This document shows positions 10,924 through 19,602 of a DNA stretch of 64,000 nucleotides, one piece after another. The stretch covers positions 1,240,001 to 1,304,000 of the forward strand of contig NZ_OY762905.1 of NCBI RefSeq assembly GCF_963666525.1. The letters run 5' to 3'. Under the pieces are notes generated by a model. It saw nothing but the letters and a program-made list of their open reading frames with translations. It searched no databases and had not been told where the DNA came from. Both the position numbers and the translations under genes were made by a program. Every line of letters starts with the position of its first letter. Position 1 is the first letter of the stretch. The DNA is from an uncultured Cohaesibacter sp. (GTDB lineage Bacteria; Pseudomonadota; Alphaproteobacteria; Rhizobiales; Cohaesibacteraceae).

Positions 10924-11322
10924 ATGAAGTACCAACTGATGAAACTGGCCGGAGCCCTGATGCTTTCCGCCTGGGCTGGCGTTGCGTCTGCCGCCGTTCT
11001 TCCTGAATGCGATGGCGCAGACGTGCTCTCGCGCGTTGCCACCAAACTGTCGATTGCGGAAGCCAATGTGGTCAGATCAGGAGATCCGGTCGTTTCTATC
11101 GACCGCATCCGCCATTCCAGAACCCAGGAAATGAGCGAGCCCTTTTTCGCCCGTCGCTACTGTCGTGCCACCGGCTATACCGACCTTGGACACAAGACGA
11201 CGATCTACTATCTGATCGAGGCCAAGGCAGGCTTCGCAGGCTACGGCTATAACGTCGAAGCCTGCATTCAGGGCCGTGACCCATGGCGCATCTATGGCGC
11301 CTATTGCCGCTCTCTGCGCTAA
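10924..11322 (+). CDS. Small hypothetical periplasmic protein
   Basis: A 132-residue protein with a clear signal peptide (MKYQLMKLAGALMLSAWAGVASA, cut before AVLPECDG) and a strong AAAAGGAG ribosome binding site. The mature part of about 108 residues has four cysteines (PECDG, RRYCRA, EACIQ, AYCRS), enough for two disulfides, and a conserved-looking centre (SEPFFARRYCRATGYTDLGHKTTIYYLIEAKAGF cut here into shorter visible blocks: FFARRYCRATGYTD and IYYLIEAKAGFAGYGYN). I recognise the general look of small exported proteins common in Hyphomicrobiales, but no named family. It stands alone, about 280 bases after RNase T2, with the GST gene convergent downstream. Confidence 0.65.
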   Translation: MKYQLMKLAGALMLSAWAGVASAAVLPECDGADVLSRVATKLSIAEANVVRSGDPVVSIDRIRHSRTQEMSEPFFARRYCRATGYTDLGHKTTIYYLIEAKAGFAGYGYNVEACIQGRDPWRIYGAYCRSLR

Positions 11323-11421
11323 CATCAGGCAGGCGGCATGAACGCCCCGATGGCCCACACCATTGCCGCGGGCCAAATGGGATGATAGCCAGCCCGACGC
11401 AGATCGCCGGATTGATATGTG

Positions 11422-12033
11422 CTATTGCTTGAAGGCCGTTTCGGCAAAAGCCGGAACGGCCTTTTCAAATGCAGCCAGCCAAAGGGCAAGCTGCGGATAG
11501 ATTGCCCGCCAGTCCTGATCGGGGAAGCGGAGATCACGATAGCTCAATGCGCAGGCAAGGGCGATCTGCCCCACATCCGGCCCACCCTGCAATTGCGGCA
11601 CCATGGCCTCCAGCGCACCAAATGCCCTGTCCACCTTTGCCGTCTGATGGGCCACCCATTTGGCACTGCGCTGCGCTTCCAGACGAAACCGCTGTTCAGC
11701 AACCAGCAGAACACTGGCATCAAGCAAGCCGTCGCACAAGGCCTGCAGGGTCAACACCTGCCTGCGGCGCACCGGATCGGCTGGAATGAGTTTACCTCCG
11801 CCTGCCATCAGGTCGAGCGTATCGACGATGACCGATGAATCGAAAACCGCTTCTCCACCTTCCAGAATGAGTGCCGGTATCTTGCCCAGAGGATTCTGCT
11901 GGCTCAGGCTGTCGGTCGGGTCAATCAGCTTGGCCTCCTGCAGGGTGATCTGGTCAAACAGCCCCAGCAGTTTGGCTGCAATGATTACCTTGCGAACAAA
12001 AGGAGATGTTGAAGATGAGCGAAGTATCATCAT
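11422..12033 (-). CDS. Glutathione S-transferase family protein
   Basis: A 203-residue two-domain GST. The N-terminal thioredoxin-like domain has the start MMILRSSSTSPFVRKVIIAAKLLG, with the serine/threonine stretch where GSTs bind glutathione, the cis-proline loop NPLGKIPALIL and FDSSVIVDTLD contacting the gamma-glutamyl group. The C-terminal domain is all helical and ends in the usual hydrophobic core (VGQIALACALSYRDLRFP). I start at the first of two adjacent ATGs (12033), with AAGGA upstream; the longer frame is not conserved. The substrate is unknown. The last codons lie in a long inverted repeat (11432-11463). Confidence 0.9.
   Translation of the reverse strand: MMILRSSSTSPFVRKVIIAAKLLGLFDQITLQEAKLIDPTDSLSQQNPLGKIPALILEGGEAVFDSSVIVDTLDLMAGGGKLIPADPVRRRQVLTLQALCDGLLDASVLLVAEQRFRLEAQRSAKWVAHQTAKVDRAFGALEAMVPQLQGGPDVGQIALACALSYRDLRFPDQDWRAIYPQLALWLAAFEKAVPAFAETAFKQ
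11432..11463. repeat. 14-bp inverted repeat inside the 3' end of the GST gene
   Basis: AAGGCCGTTTCGGC and GCCGGAACGGCCTT pair over 14 positions with one wobble around a loop of four A. On the plus strand the stem is followed by TTTTC, so it may also stop transcripts coming from the small exported protein gene at 10924-11322. Confidence 0.6.
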
Positions 12034-12420
12034 ATATCTGGCATCCTTAGAGGGTGGGATAAATATCTGAAGGAAAAGCAGGAAGGGAAATTGAAGCTCG
12101 GAAATCAATGGCGGCCCGGCGCATGCGGCCCCCGCTTCCTTATCTGATTGCGGAAGGAGCGCAGCAACCTCTTGGCCAGATCATAGAGTGCTGGCACTAA
12201 GCACGCAAGCACAGCGAACCGATGGCCACAGCACCACCACCGCGACGCAGCCTCCTGATCGGGCAGAGCAATCTCGAAGCTATAAAAAAATTTTGCAAAA
12301 ATAAATAAACATCAAATCTTTAAATGAAGCTGCGACATTCTTATATAGATCTGACAACTTACTGCCCGGCAGGTAAGTCAGCGGCTCAATACAGAATATT
12401 TAACGGATCAAGTCCCACTC
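12034..12420. other. Intergenic region between divergent GST and CaCA antiporter genes
   Basis: About 390 bases without a gene. The right half (from about 12280) is AT-rich and contains an inverted repeat, ACTTAC at 12357-12362 and GTAAGT at 12373-12378. I saw no strong promoter consensus. Confidence 0.5.
12357..12378. promoter_or_regulatory. Inverted repeat upstream of the antiporter, possible operator
   Basis: ACTTACTGCC and GGCAGGTAAGT form an imperfect palindrome of 22 bp, with six perfect outer positions on each side. It lies 43 bases before the antiporter start. The role of an operator is inference; the arms are too close for a normal RNA hairpin loop. Confidence 0.3.
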
Positions 12421-13371
12421 ATGATGATGTATCTGTACCTCATTGGAGGTCTCGTCTTGCTCTTGGTTGCAGGCGACCTGCTTGTACGCGGAGCGATTAC
12501 CCTCGCAACACGCCTGAGCATTCCTCCATTGATCATCGGCTTGACGATCGTCTCGTTTGGTACGTCGGCTCCGGAACTGATCATCTCCCTCGACGCCGCA
12601 TTCAAGGGACTTGGCGGCATTTCCATCGGCAACGTGGTTGGCTCCAACATCACCAACATTCTGCTGGTCCTCGGCCTGCCCGCCCTGATCCGCCCCACCC
12701 AGTGCAGAGAAAGCGGCACACGCTCCAGCACCGTTTTTATGATCGCTGTTTCCATTGTCTTCTCGGCCCTTTGCCTGCAGGGCGTGCTTGACCTTTCCTC
12801 CGGCATCGTGCTTCTGGCCCTGTTGATCTTCTTTCTCACCTGGACCGTCTGGACCTCGCGCAAACAACGCGGCGAACCGTGCGATCTGGTCGACGAGGAA
12901 CTCCTTGAGGAAGCTCCGTCAAATCTGGGCGTCGCCATCCTGTTCATCGTCATCGGACTGATCGGGCTGCCGCTCGGCGGACACCTCACCATTGAGGGCG
13001 CCACCGGCATCGCCCGCACATGGGGGGTCTCGGAAGCGGTGATCGGTCTCACGGTGGTCGCCCTTGGCACCTCGCTGCCGGAACTGGCAACAACCCTCGT
13101 TGCTGCGATCCGCAATCAGGGCGCCATGGCCTTCGGCAACGTCATCGGTTCGAACATCTTCAACATTCTTGCCATCATGGGCCTGACCTCGTCGATCATC
13201 CCCATCCACGTGCCGGAACGCGTGATCGGCATGGACCTCTTGGTGATGGTGGCAACAGCATTGCTTATGCTGGTATTTACCGTCTTCAAGATGCCCCTGA
13301 CGCGCGCGCGCGGCGCCGTCATGGTTGCCGCCTATGCGGCCTATGTTGCCCTCGCCTTTGCCAGCCACTGA
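12421..13371 (+). CDS. Calcium/sodium antiporter, CaCA family (YrbG-like)
   Basis: A 316-residue cation/calcium exchanger of the inner membrane. Both alpha repeats of the CaCA family are present: GLTIVSFGTSAPELIISL with GNVVGSNITNILLV in the first half, and GLTVVALGTSLPELATTL with GNVIGSNIFNILAI in the second, giving the inverted ten-helix fold. The acidic residues that bind the ion (the glutamate of PEL in each repeat) are kept. A short acidic loop near residues 140-165 (CDLVDEELLEEAP) joins the halves. The start is at the ATGATGATG run; the ribosome binding site is weak. The likely role is calcium extrusion driven by sodium. Confidence 0.94.
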   Translation: MMMYLYLIGGLVLLLVAGDLLVRGAITLATRLSIPPLIIGLTIVSFGTSAPELIISLDAAFKGLGGISIGNVVGSNITNILLVLGLPALIRPTQCRESGTRSSTVFMIAVSIVFSALCLQGVLDLSSGIVLLALLIFFLTWTVWTSRKQRGEPCDLVDEELLEEAPSNLGVAILFIVIGLIGLPLGGHLTIEGATGIARTWGVSEAVIGLTVVALGTSLPELATTLVAAIRNQGAMAFGNVIGSNIFNILAIMGLTSSIIPIHVPERVIGMDLLVMVATALLMLVFTVFKMPLTRARGAVMVAAYAAYVALAFASH

Positions 13372-13483
13372 CCATATTTCCGGGCAGCACCGCATCAGGC
13401 CTGCGCCCGGAGAATTGACTTTTCGTTCCGAGTCATAGCCTGTAGACTGCCCGAGCAGATCATGGAGCGCCCCTTCAGAGACA

Positions 13484-15553
13484 ATGAGCGACGAGACCAG
13501 CACTTCCCAGACAGATACCCCGGACGCCCCTCTCCCGGAGGGGGCGCAAGCCGACCAGATGGCTGATGAGGCCTTTGAATCAGATGCGATTCCGGCGTCA
13601 GATGAAGCCTTGGAATCCGAAGAGCCCCAGACAACCGACCAGCCGGAGAAACACCGCACCGGCTTTGATATCATAGCCGACTTCGTGCGCCGCCTGCCGG
13701 GCAGCCCCGGTGTCTACCGCATGCTCAACGCCAACGGCGATGTGCTCTATGTCGGCAAGGCCAAGAATCTCAAGAAGCGCGTCACCAACTATTCCCGCCT
13801 CGGCAACCAGACCAACCGCATCCTGCGCATGATCCAGCTGACCGCCAGCATGGAGTTCGTCACCACGGCGACGGAGACCGAGGCGCTGCTGCTGGAAGCA
13901 AACCTGATCAAACGCCTCCGGCCCCGCTTCAACGTTCTGCTGCGCGACGACAAGAGTTTCCCCTACATCCTCATCGGAGAGGACCATGAAGCACCGCAAA
14001 TCGCCAAGCATCGCGGTGCCCGCAAGCGCAAGGCCAAATATTACGGCCCGTTTGCCTCGGCCAGCGCGGTGAATGACACCATCAATGCACTGCAAAAGGC
14101 CTTCCTGTTGCGGACCTGCACCGACTCCGTCTACGAGAGCCGCACCAGACCCTGCCTGCTGCACCAGATCAAGCGCTGCGCCGCGCCCTGCACAGGGGAA
14201 ATTTCGCCTGCCGGCTATGCCGAACTGGTCAAGGAAGCCCACCTGTTCCTGACCGGCAAGAGTCAGACCGTGCGCAAGGAAATCTCCGAGCGCATGCAGG
14301 AAGCTTCCGAACAGCTGGATTTCGAACGTGCAGCCATCTATCGCGACCGGCTCGCCGCCCTCAGTCACATCCAGTCCCATCAGGGTATCAATCCGCAGAA
14401 TACCGAGGAAGCGGATGTCTTTGCCTGCTATCAGGACGGCGGCCAGACCTGCATTCAGGTCTTCTTCTTCCGCACCGGGCAGAACTGGGGCAACCGCGCC
14501 TATTTCCCCAAGGCCGACAAGACACAGGACGAAGTCGAGGTGCTCAGCGCCTTCGTCGCCCAGTTCTATGACAACAAGCCCTGCCCACGTCTCGTGCTGC
14601 TCTCGCACACCATCGAGGAACAGGACCTCGTGGCCGAAGCGCTGACCAGTAAATCCGATCAGAAGGTTTCTGTTCTGGTGCCGCAACGGGGCGAAAAGAA
14701 GGAGTTGGTCGATCACGCTCTGGCCAACGCCCGCGAAGCCCTCGGGCGCCGCCTTGCCGAGACCTCCAGCCAGAGCCGCCTGCTCGACGGCGTGGCCGAG
14801 GTATTCGACCTGCCAGCCCGCCCCAATCGTATCGAAGTCTATGACAACAGCCACATTCAGGGCACCAATGCCGTTGGCGGCATGATCGTGGCCGGGCCGG
14901 AAGGCTTCATGAAAAACCAGTATCGCAAGTTCAATATCAAGTCGACAGACATCACCCCCGGTGATGACTTCGGCATGATGCGCGAGGTGTTGCAACGCCG
15001 CTTCTCCCGCCTGCTCAAGGAAAACGGCCCGCGGCCGTCGGCCTGCGAAGCGGAAGAAAAGAGCAATGTGAGCAAGAACGGCCACCTGCCGGACCCTGCC
15101 TGGCCCGACCTGTTGCTGATCGACGGTGGCCTTGGTCAGTTGAATGCCGTGCGCGAAATCCTTGCCGATCTCGGCATCCACGATCTGCCAATGGTTGGTG
15201 TTGCCAAGGGGCCGGACCGGGATGCCGGCCGCGAGCATTTCTTCGTCCCCGGCAAGGAAAGCTTCATGCTGCCGTTGCGCGATCCTGTGCTCTATTTCAT
15301 CCAGCGCCTGCGTGACGAGGCCCACCGCTTTGCCATCGGCACCCACAGGGCCCGTCGGTCAAAGGCCATTTCCCAGACCGGACTTGAGGATATTCCGGGC
15401 ATCGGACCGGCCCGCAAACGCGCTCTGCTGCATCATTTCGGGACGGCAAAGGCTGTCCGCAGCGCTGCCCTTACCGACCTGCTCGCCGTTGATGGCATAT
15501 CCGAACAGATGGCCAAATCGATCCACGCCTATTTCCACGATGATGACAGCTGA
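13484..15553 (+). CDS. uvrC: UvrABC system protein C (excision endonuclease)
   Basis: UvrC makes both incisions beside the lesion held by UvrB. Domains in order: an acidic N-terminal tail (residues 1-57, rich in Asp, Glu and Pro), the GIY-YIG nuclease with [22 protein letters not shown] and the later catalytic glutamate in [14 protein letters not shown], a cysteine-rich region ([23 protein letters not shown]), a UVR domain ([13 protein letters not shown]) for UvrB contact, the RNase H-like 5' nuclease ([33 protein letters not shown]), and tandem helix-hairpin-helix motifs ([35 protein letters not shown]). The 689-residue length reflects the tail. It is followed by pgsA, a widely conserved linkage. 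Confidence 0.97.
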   Translation: MSDETSTSQTDTPDAPLPEGAQADQMADEAFESDAIPASDEALESEEPQTTDQPEKHRTGFDIIADFVRRLPGSPGVYRMLNANGDVLYVGKAKNLKKRVTNYSRLGNQTNRILRMIQLTASMEFVTTATETEALLLEANLIKRLRPRFNVLLRDDKSFPYILIGEDHEAPQIAKHRGARKRKAKYYGPFASASAVNDTINALQKAFLLRTCTDSVYESRTRPCLLHQIKRCAAPCTGEISPAGYAELVKEAHLFLTGKSQTVRKEISERMQEASEQLDFERAAIYRDRLAALSHIQSHQGINPQNTEEADVFACYQDGGQTCIQVFFFRTGQNWGNRAYFPKADKTQDEVEVLSAFVAQFYDNKPCPRLVLLSHTIEEQDLVAEALTSKSDQKVSVLVPQRGEKKELVDHALANAREALGRRLAETSSQSRLLDGVAEVFDLPARPNRIEVYDNSHIQGTNAVGGMIVAGPEGFMKNQYRKFNIKSTDITPGDDFGMMREVLQRRFSRLLKENGPRPSACEAEEKSNVSKNGHLPDPAWPDLLLIDGGLGQLNAVREILADLGIHDLPMVGVAKGPDRDAGREHFFVPGKESFMLPLRDPVLYFIQRLRDEAHRFAIGTHRARRSKAISQTGLEDIPGIGPARKRALLHHFGTAKAVRSAALTDLLAVDGISEQMAKSIHAYFHDDDS

Positions 15554-15657
15554 TTTGCAATCCGACCGGTTAGCCGCATTGACGAGAATGCACTGGACGT
15601 GCTTTGAAGGGGCGTGATAATTTCCACCAATCCAGTCCCAGAAGAGAGCTGCCCGCC

Positions 15658-16233
15658 ATGACCGGCTCAAAAACCTTCAATATTCCAAACATTCTGACCA
15701 TCGCCCGCATCATCGCGGTTCCGGCGATTGTCGTGTGCATGCTTTGGCCAACCCACGACTGGGCTCGCTGGACTGCTCTGGCACTCTTCAGCGCGGCGGC
15801 AATCACCGATTTCTTCGATGGCTATCTGGCCCGCCGCTGGAACCTCCAGTCAGCCCTTGGCCGCATGCTTGACCCGATTGCCGACAAGCTGCTGGTTTCG
15901 GTCAGCATCCTGATGCTCACCAACGATCATACCCTGTCCTCGATCCATATCTGGGCTGGCGTGATCATTCTTTGTCGCGAGATCCTCGTCTCGGGCCTGC
16001 GCGAATTCCTCGCTGGCCTTCAGGTCAGCGTACCAGTGACCCGACTGGCAAAGTGGAAAACCACGGCCCAGCTGGTCGCCATCGGCTTTCTGCTGGCAGG
16101 CCCCGCAGGTGACAAGATCTGGCCGTTTGTCTCCGATCTCGGGCTGACGCTACTCTGGATATCGGCCCTGCTGACGCTCTACACAGGCTACGACTATTTC
16201 CGGGCAGGCTTGCAATATCTTCTCGAAGACTGA
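15658..16233 (+). CDS. pgsA: CDP-diacylglycerol-glycerol-3-phosphate 3-phosphatidyltransferase
   Basis: PgsA makes phosphatidylglycerophosphate from CDP-diacylglycerol and glycerol 3-phosphate, the committed step to phosphatidylglycerol and cardiolipin. The CDP-alcohol phosphatidyltransferase signature is complete: DFFDGYLARRWNLQSALGRM followed by LDPIADKLL, fitting DGx2ARx8Gx3Dx3D. There are about five membrane segments; start FNIPNILTIARIIAVP is typical. I use the ATG at 15658, with GAAGAGAG upstream, rather than a TTG 18 codons earlier. It lies 104 bases after uvrC, probably cotranscribed, and moaD follows. Confidence 0.95.
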   Translation: MTGSKTFNIPNILTIARIIAVPAIVVCMLWPTHDWARWTALALFSAAAITDFFDGYLARRWNLQSALGRMLDPIADKLLVSVSILMLTNDHTLSSIHIWAGVIILCREILVSGLREFLAGLQVSVPVTRLAKWKTTAQLVAIGFLLAGPAGDKIWPFVSDLGLTLLWISALLTLYTGYDYFRAGLQYLLED

Positions 16234-16314
16234 TAGTTTGCGAGGACAATCGCCGTCATCCGACCAATGGTCGACAGCGATTGCAATCACACCCGGCGCA
16301 TTGGGAGATTCACC

Positions 16315-16566
16315 ATGAAACTTGTCTATTTCGCCTGGCTGAGAGAGCATATCGGCCTGGATGAAGAGCGGATAGCTCTGCCTGCCAGCGTCAAGAGTGT
16401 CCGCGACCTCATCGAATGGCAGCAGTCCCGGGGCGATGGCTACGCCCTTGCCTTTGCCGAGCCGGATACCGTGCGCGTGGCGCTCGACCAGTTCCACGCC
16501 GAGCACGACGAAGCCGTTGGCGACGCCGAGGAAATCGCCTTCTTCCCGCCAATGACCGGCGGTTGA
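16315..16566 (+). CDS. moaD: Molybdopterin synthase sulfur-carrier subunit MoaD
   Basis: MoaD is the small ubiquitin-like subunit of molybdopterin synthase; its C-terminal thiocarboxylate gives sulfur to precursor Z with MoaE. The 83 residues have the beta-grasp start MKLVYFAWLREHIG and end in the required double glycine (EIAFFPPMTGG), preceded by the usual EIAFFPPV-type motif. GGGAG lies seven bases before the ATG. moaE follows 64 bases downstream, so the two subunits are encoded side by side after pgsA. Confidence 0.95.
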   Translation: MKLVYFAWLREHIGLDEERIALPASVKSVRDLIEWQQSRGDGYALAFAEPDTVRVALDQFHAEHDEAVGDAEEIAFFPPMTGG

Positions 16567-16630
16567 GACCAAAGCATCCCGGCTATCCCTCAGTCCACCA
16601 TCCAGCCCTCTCCCTACTCAGGATCGCAAC

Positions 16631-17095
16631 ATGACTGTTTCGCTGCAACGTGACGATTTCGACATCTCGGCAGAAATAGATCATCTGGTTGACGGGCGGA
16701 CATCGGTTGGAGCCGTTGTCACCTTCACCGGCCTTGTGCGGGATATGGTGCGCGACCAGCGCATTCTGGACATGACGCTCGAGCACTATCCGGCGATGGC
16801 ACAAAACGAGCTAGAGCGGATCGAACAACAGGCCCGCAGCCGCTGGCCCGCCCTCACCGACACGCGCATCATCCACCGTTTCGGAACCTTGATGCCCGGC
16901 GACAGGATCGTTCTGGTAATCACCCTGTCCTCCCACCGTCAGGTCGCCTTCGAAGCGGCAGAATTCATCATGGACTTCCTCAAAAGCCGCGCCCCCTTCT
17001 GGAAGAAGGAACGCACCGAGCAAGGCGAGGCCAACTGGGTTGCAGCGAAAGATGAAGACGACGAAGCCCGTCTGCGCTGGCAACACCCCGAGTGA
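16631..17095 (+). CDS. moaE: Molybdopterin synthase catalytic subunit MoaE
   Basis: MoaE is the large catalytic subunit of molybdopterin synthase and pairs with MoaD encoded just upstream. Recognisable blocks are DISAEIDHLVDGRTSVGAVV, TFTGLVRD, LEHYPAMAQNELERI, RFGTLMPGD (substrate-binding histidine/arginine region), the helix FEAAEFIMDFLKSRAPFWKKE with the catalytic lysine in FWKKE, and WVAAKDEDDEA. The 154-residue length is normal. No other molybdenum cofactor genes are in the window, so they must lie elsewhere. Confidence 0.96.
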   Translation: MTVSLQRDDFDISAEIDHLVDGRTSVGAVVTFTGLVRDMVRDQRILDMTLEHYPAMAQNELERIEQQARSRWPALTDTRIIHRFGTLMPGDRIVLVITLSSHRQVAFEAAEFIMDFLKSRAPFWKKERTEQGEANWVAAKDEDDEARLRWQHPE

Positions 17096-17397
17096 CAAGT
17101 CAGCAAGTAATATAAAATCCTATAACATCGACTTATCTATAGTGTAAAACAACAATCACTACGATAAATTCAATATCAATCTCCAAGAAAAATTTCAGCA
17201 ACTTCCATTAAATTACAATATTAAGAAATATTCAGAAATAAAATTAAATTTAAATGTTATAAAATTTTCAACAATGCAAAATATCAACAATATATTCTTC
17301 CAACACATAAATCCTCAAAGTAAGATCCAATTCCTATAGCGCACACATTGCGATATATCGGGAATTATACTTAAATTCACTACAAGGAATAGGATTT
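17096..17397. other. AT-rich intergenic region before a secreted orphan gene
   Basis: About 300 bases of very AT-rich sequence, far below the GC of neighbouring genes, with no frame of note, integrase remnant, tRNA or clear repeat. It probably holds the promoter of the gene at 17398. Confidence 0.5.
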
Positions 17398-18249
17398 ATG
17401 CGACTTGTTGCAAAATATGTATTATCTCCACTTCTTCTGATCCTCATCTCCTCCAATGCTTTTGCTGAGGGCCCTGGTAGCGGCAGCATCACCAAGCACA
17501 ACATCAACATAGGCGGATGCAACGCCTCTGAATTGACTGTCAAATGGAATCTCGACAGCCTGATGGGGGAACCCACCTCCAACGCAACCTACAAATGGGT
17601 CGGAGAGGCGGACTGCGAACCAGCGCCATCAACCGTAATCTGGCTGAAGCTCCAATCTGGAGATACTTATGGTTTTGTAGACATTTCTCCTGTTTCAGTG
17701 AAAGCCGGAAAGGGATGGGCATTTTCAGTCGCCGGTTCACCCAATTGGGACCATGCTGTCTGCGGCTACCACAATACGCAAACCACAAAATGCTTCGACA
17801 GTGCATCAGCCAAAAAGCTTTGGAAGATCGGTCGCGTTACAGACTTCAGCCTGACTTGGAACAGCTCGTCAACCAATTCAAAAAAGACGCCCAAGACAAC
17901 AACGCAACAATCAGAGACCAAAAACAACAAGAAGCAGACGCAGGCTTCCAATGCGTCCCCTCAGGGAAGCTGGATTGTCTATGTCGGCAAATCGCAAACC
18001 AAACTCACTCTGAATAGCAACGGCAACGCCTCTTACTATAGCTTCAAAGACCAGGAGTCCTATCCGGCCCGTTGGTCCGGCTCGAACAATCAGGTCAAAA
18101 TGCGTGTCTATGGCACCCGGCAGCACTACAACAAAGACGACCCAGCCCTCATCCTGAATCTGACAATTCAGGGAAAGCACATCTCCGGCACACAAAGCTC
18201 ACCCAATCCAAAGTTCAAAAGTTTCCACGTTGAAGGGGAAAAAACCTAG
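17398..18249 (+). CDS. Hypothetical exported protein, unusual base composition
   Basis: A 283-residue secreted protein that I do not recognise. It has a signal peptide (MRLVAKYVLSPLLLILISSNAFA, cut before EGPGSGS), an N-terminal beta-rich domain of about 120 residues with four cysteines (GGCNAS, EADCEP, AVCGYH, TKCFDS), a Ser/Thr/Lys/Gln low-complexity linker near residues 155-188, and a second beta-rich domain (GSWIVYVGKSQTKLTL, SYYSFKDQESYPARWSG) that looks like a small barrel. AAGGAATAGGA precedes the ATG. Codons and base composition are more AT-rich than in the flanking genes, and the upstream spacer is also AT-rich, which suggests transfer. No partner genes are adjacent. Confidence 0.6.
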   Translation: MRLVAKYVLSPLLLILISSNAFAEGPGSGSITKHNINIGGCNASELTVKWNLDSLMGEPTSNATYKWVGEADCEPAPSTVIWLKLQSGDTYGFVDISPVSVKAGKGWAFSVAGSPNWDHAVCGYHNTQTTKCFDSASAKKLWKIGRVTDFSLTWNSSSTNSKKTPKTTTQQSETKNNKKQTQASNASPQGSWIVYVGKSQTKLTLNSNGNASYYSFKDQESYPARWSGSNNQVKMRVYGTRQHYNKDDPALILNLTIQGKHISGTQSSPNPKFKSFHVEGEKT

Positions 18250-18292
18250 AGATTTTCGGGGTGGCCAAAGACGCGTCGCCGACCGCCTCCCC

Positions 18293-18331
18293 GGCAAAAA
18301 GAAAGCGCCGCATGTTTGTGCATGCGGCGCT
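18293..18331 (-). terminator. Rho-independent terminator of ilvE
   Basis: AGCGCCGCATG (18304-18314) and CATGCGGCGCT (18321-18331) form an 11-bp stem. On the minus strand it is followed by CTTTCTTTTTG, so it ends the ilvE transcript. Confidence 0.85.
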
Positions 18332-18356
18332 TGCCCGTCTTGGAAGGTGATTGTTA

Positions 18357-19247
18357 TTACTCTGCTGCAACGGCCTTTGGCGTGACTTCTTCAGTGTAGT
18401 CATGCATCAGGCGCTCGGTCAGCGCGCCGGGCTTGAAGGTATACTGACTGATCGAGGCGACCGGCGTGATTTCAGCTGCCGTGCCGGTCAGGAAGCATTC
18501 TTCCATGTCGGCCATTTCCTCAGGCAGGATCTTGCGTTCCTGAACCTCGATGCCGCGACGTTTTGCCAGCTCGATAACGGTCTGGCGGGTGATGCCATCA
18601 AGGAAGCTATCCGGACGCGGCGTGTGGATGACGCCATCCTTGATGAAGAAGACGTTGGCGCCGGTTGCTTCGGCAACATAGCCTTCATGATCGAGCATGA
18701 TAGCGTCGGTGAAGCCCTTGTCGTTGGCGGCATGCTTGGACAGGGTGCAGATCATGTAGAGACCGGCAGCCTTGGCCTTGCACGGGATGGTGCGAGGATC
18801 CGGACGACGCCAGTCGGCGATCATCAGGTGCAGACCTTTCATGCGCTCTTCCATGGAGAAGTAGGAAGGCCATTCCCATGCGGCAACAGCAACATGGATC
18901 TTGCAGTCATGCGCACCGATACCCATGGACTCAGCGCCGCGCCATGCGACCGGACGCAGATAACCGTCGGTGAGATTGTTCTTGACCAGAACGTCCTTCT
19001 GGATCTGCATCAGCTCTTCGCGGGTGTAGGGCAGATCGAAACCGAGAGCCTTGGCCGAAGCGATCAGGCGGTCGGTATGTTCCTTGAGCTTGAAAATCTC
19101 GCCGCCATAAGCGCGCACACCTTCAAACACGGTGGAACCGTAATGCAGACCATGGCTGAGAACGTGAACTTTCGCGTTCTTCCAGTCGACATATTCACCG
19201 TTATACCAGATACTTCCTTCGCGCTGATCAAATGCTAAATCGGCCAT
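18357..19247 (-). CDS. ilvE: Branched-chain amino acid aminotransferase
   Basis: A fold-type IV PLP aminotransferase that makes and degrades leucine, isoleucine and valine with glutamate as donor. Features: HVLSHGLHYGSTVFEGVRAYGG, LRPVAWRG, the PLP lysine at about residue 159 in TIPCKAKAAGLYM, and GYVAEATGANVFFIKDG followed by GITRQTVIELA and ECFLTGTAAEITPV, which bind the phosphate of the cofactor. The 296-residue length and the start MADLAFDQREGSIWYNGEYVDW are typical of the alphaproteobacterial form. CAGGAG precedes the ATG. It is a single gene with its own terminator, divergent from the MarR gene. Confidence 0.95.
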   Translation of the reverse strand: MADLAFDQREGSIWYNGEYVDWKNAKVHVLSHGLHYGSTVFEGVRAYGGEIFKLKEHTDRLIASAKALGFDLPYTREELMQIQKDVLVKNNLTDGYLRPVAWRGAESMGIGAHDCKIHVAVAAWEWPSYFSMEERMKGLHLMIADWRRPDPRTIPCKAKAAGLYMICTLSKHAANDKGFTDAIMLDHEGYVAEATGANVFFIKDGVIHTPRPDSFLDGITRQTVIELAKRRGIEVQERKILPEEMADMEECFLTGTAAEITPVASISQYTFKPGALTERLMHDYTEEVTPKAVAAE

Positions 19248-19602
19248 CGTTTCACTCCTGACAATTCCGTCGGTTCTTCGCCGATGGATAATTCCAACCC
19301 GGATTCGAAATTGAAAATTCCTCTAGCACCCAGGTCAGTTCCATTTCATTTATTCCGCCAAAAGATTGAAATGGGATGATTTTTCATAGAACTTTGAACA
19401 ATCATTTCGCGGATCATATTCAATGTGTAACAAACGAAATAAATTAAGTCAACAATGCTGACGTATATTGCGCACCACCAGATAACAGATGACAAAATGG
19501 TTTTGACCATATATTGAGGGATAGTGAGAAGAATTTTCCCATTGAGCCCCAAGACGCCGCACCAATAATCGCCAACCAACAGCGAGAAGAGAAAAATAAA
19601 AA
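19248..19602. other. Divergent intergenic region between ilvE and the MarR gene
   Basis: About 355 bases, AT-rich, with no supported gene. It should hold the ilvE promoter (leftward) and the promoter of the MarR/response-regulator/kinase genes (rightward). I saw no clear palindrome that could serve as a MarR operator. Confidence 0.45.

Noticed and set aside
13598-15346. 582-codon frame antisense to uvrC
   Set aside because: Shadow of uvrC; no recognisable domain.
17096-17397. AT-rich stretch as part of a mobile element
   Set aside because: No integrase, transposase, terminal repeats or tRNA target were seen, so only single-gene transfer remains as a suggestion.
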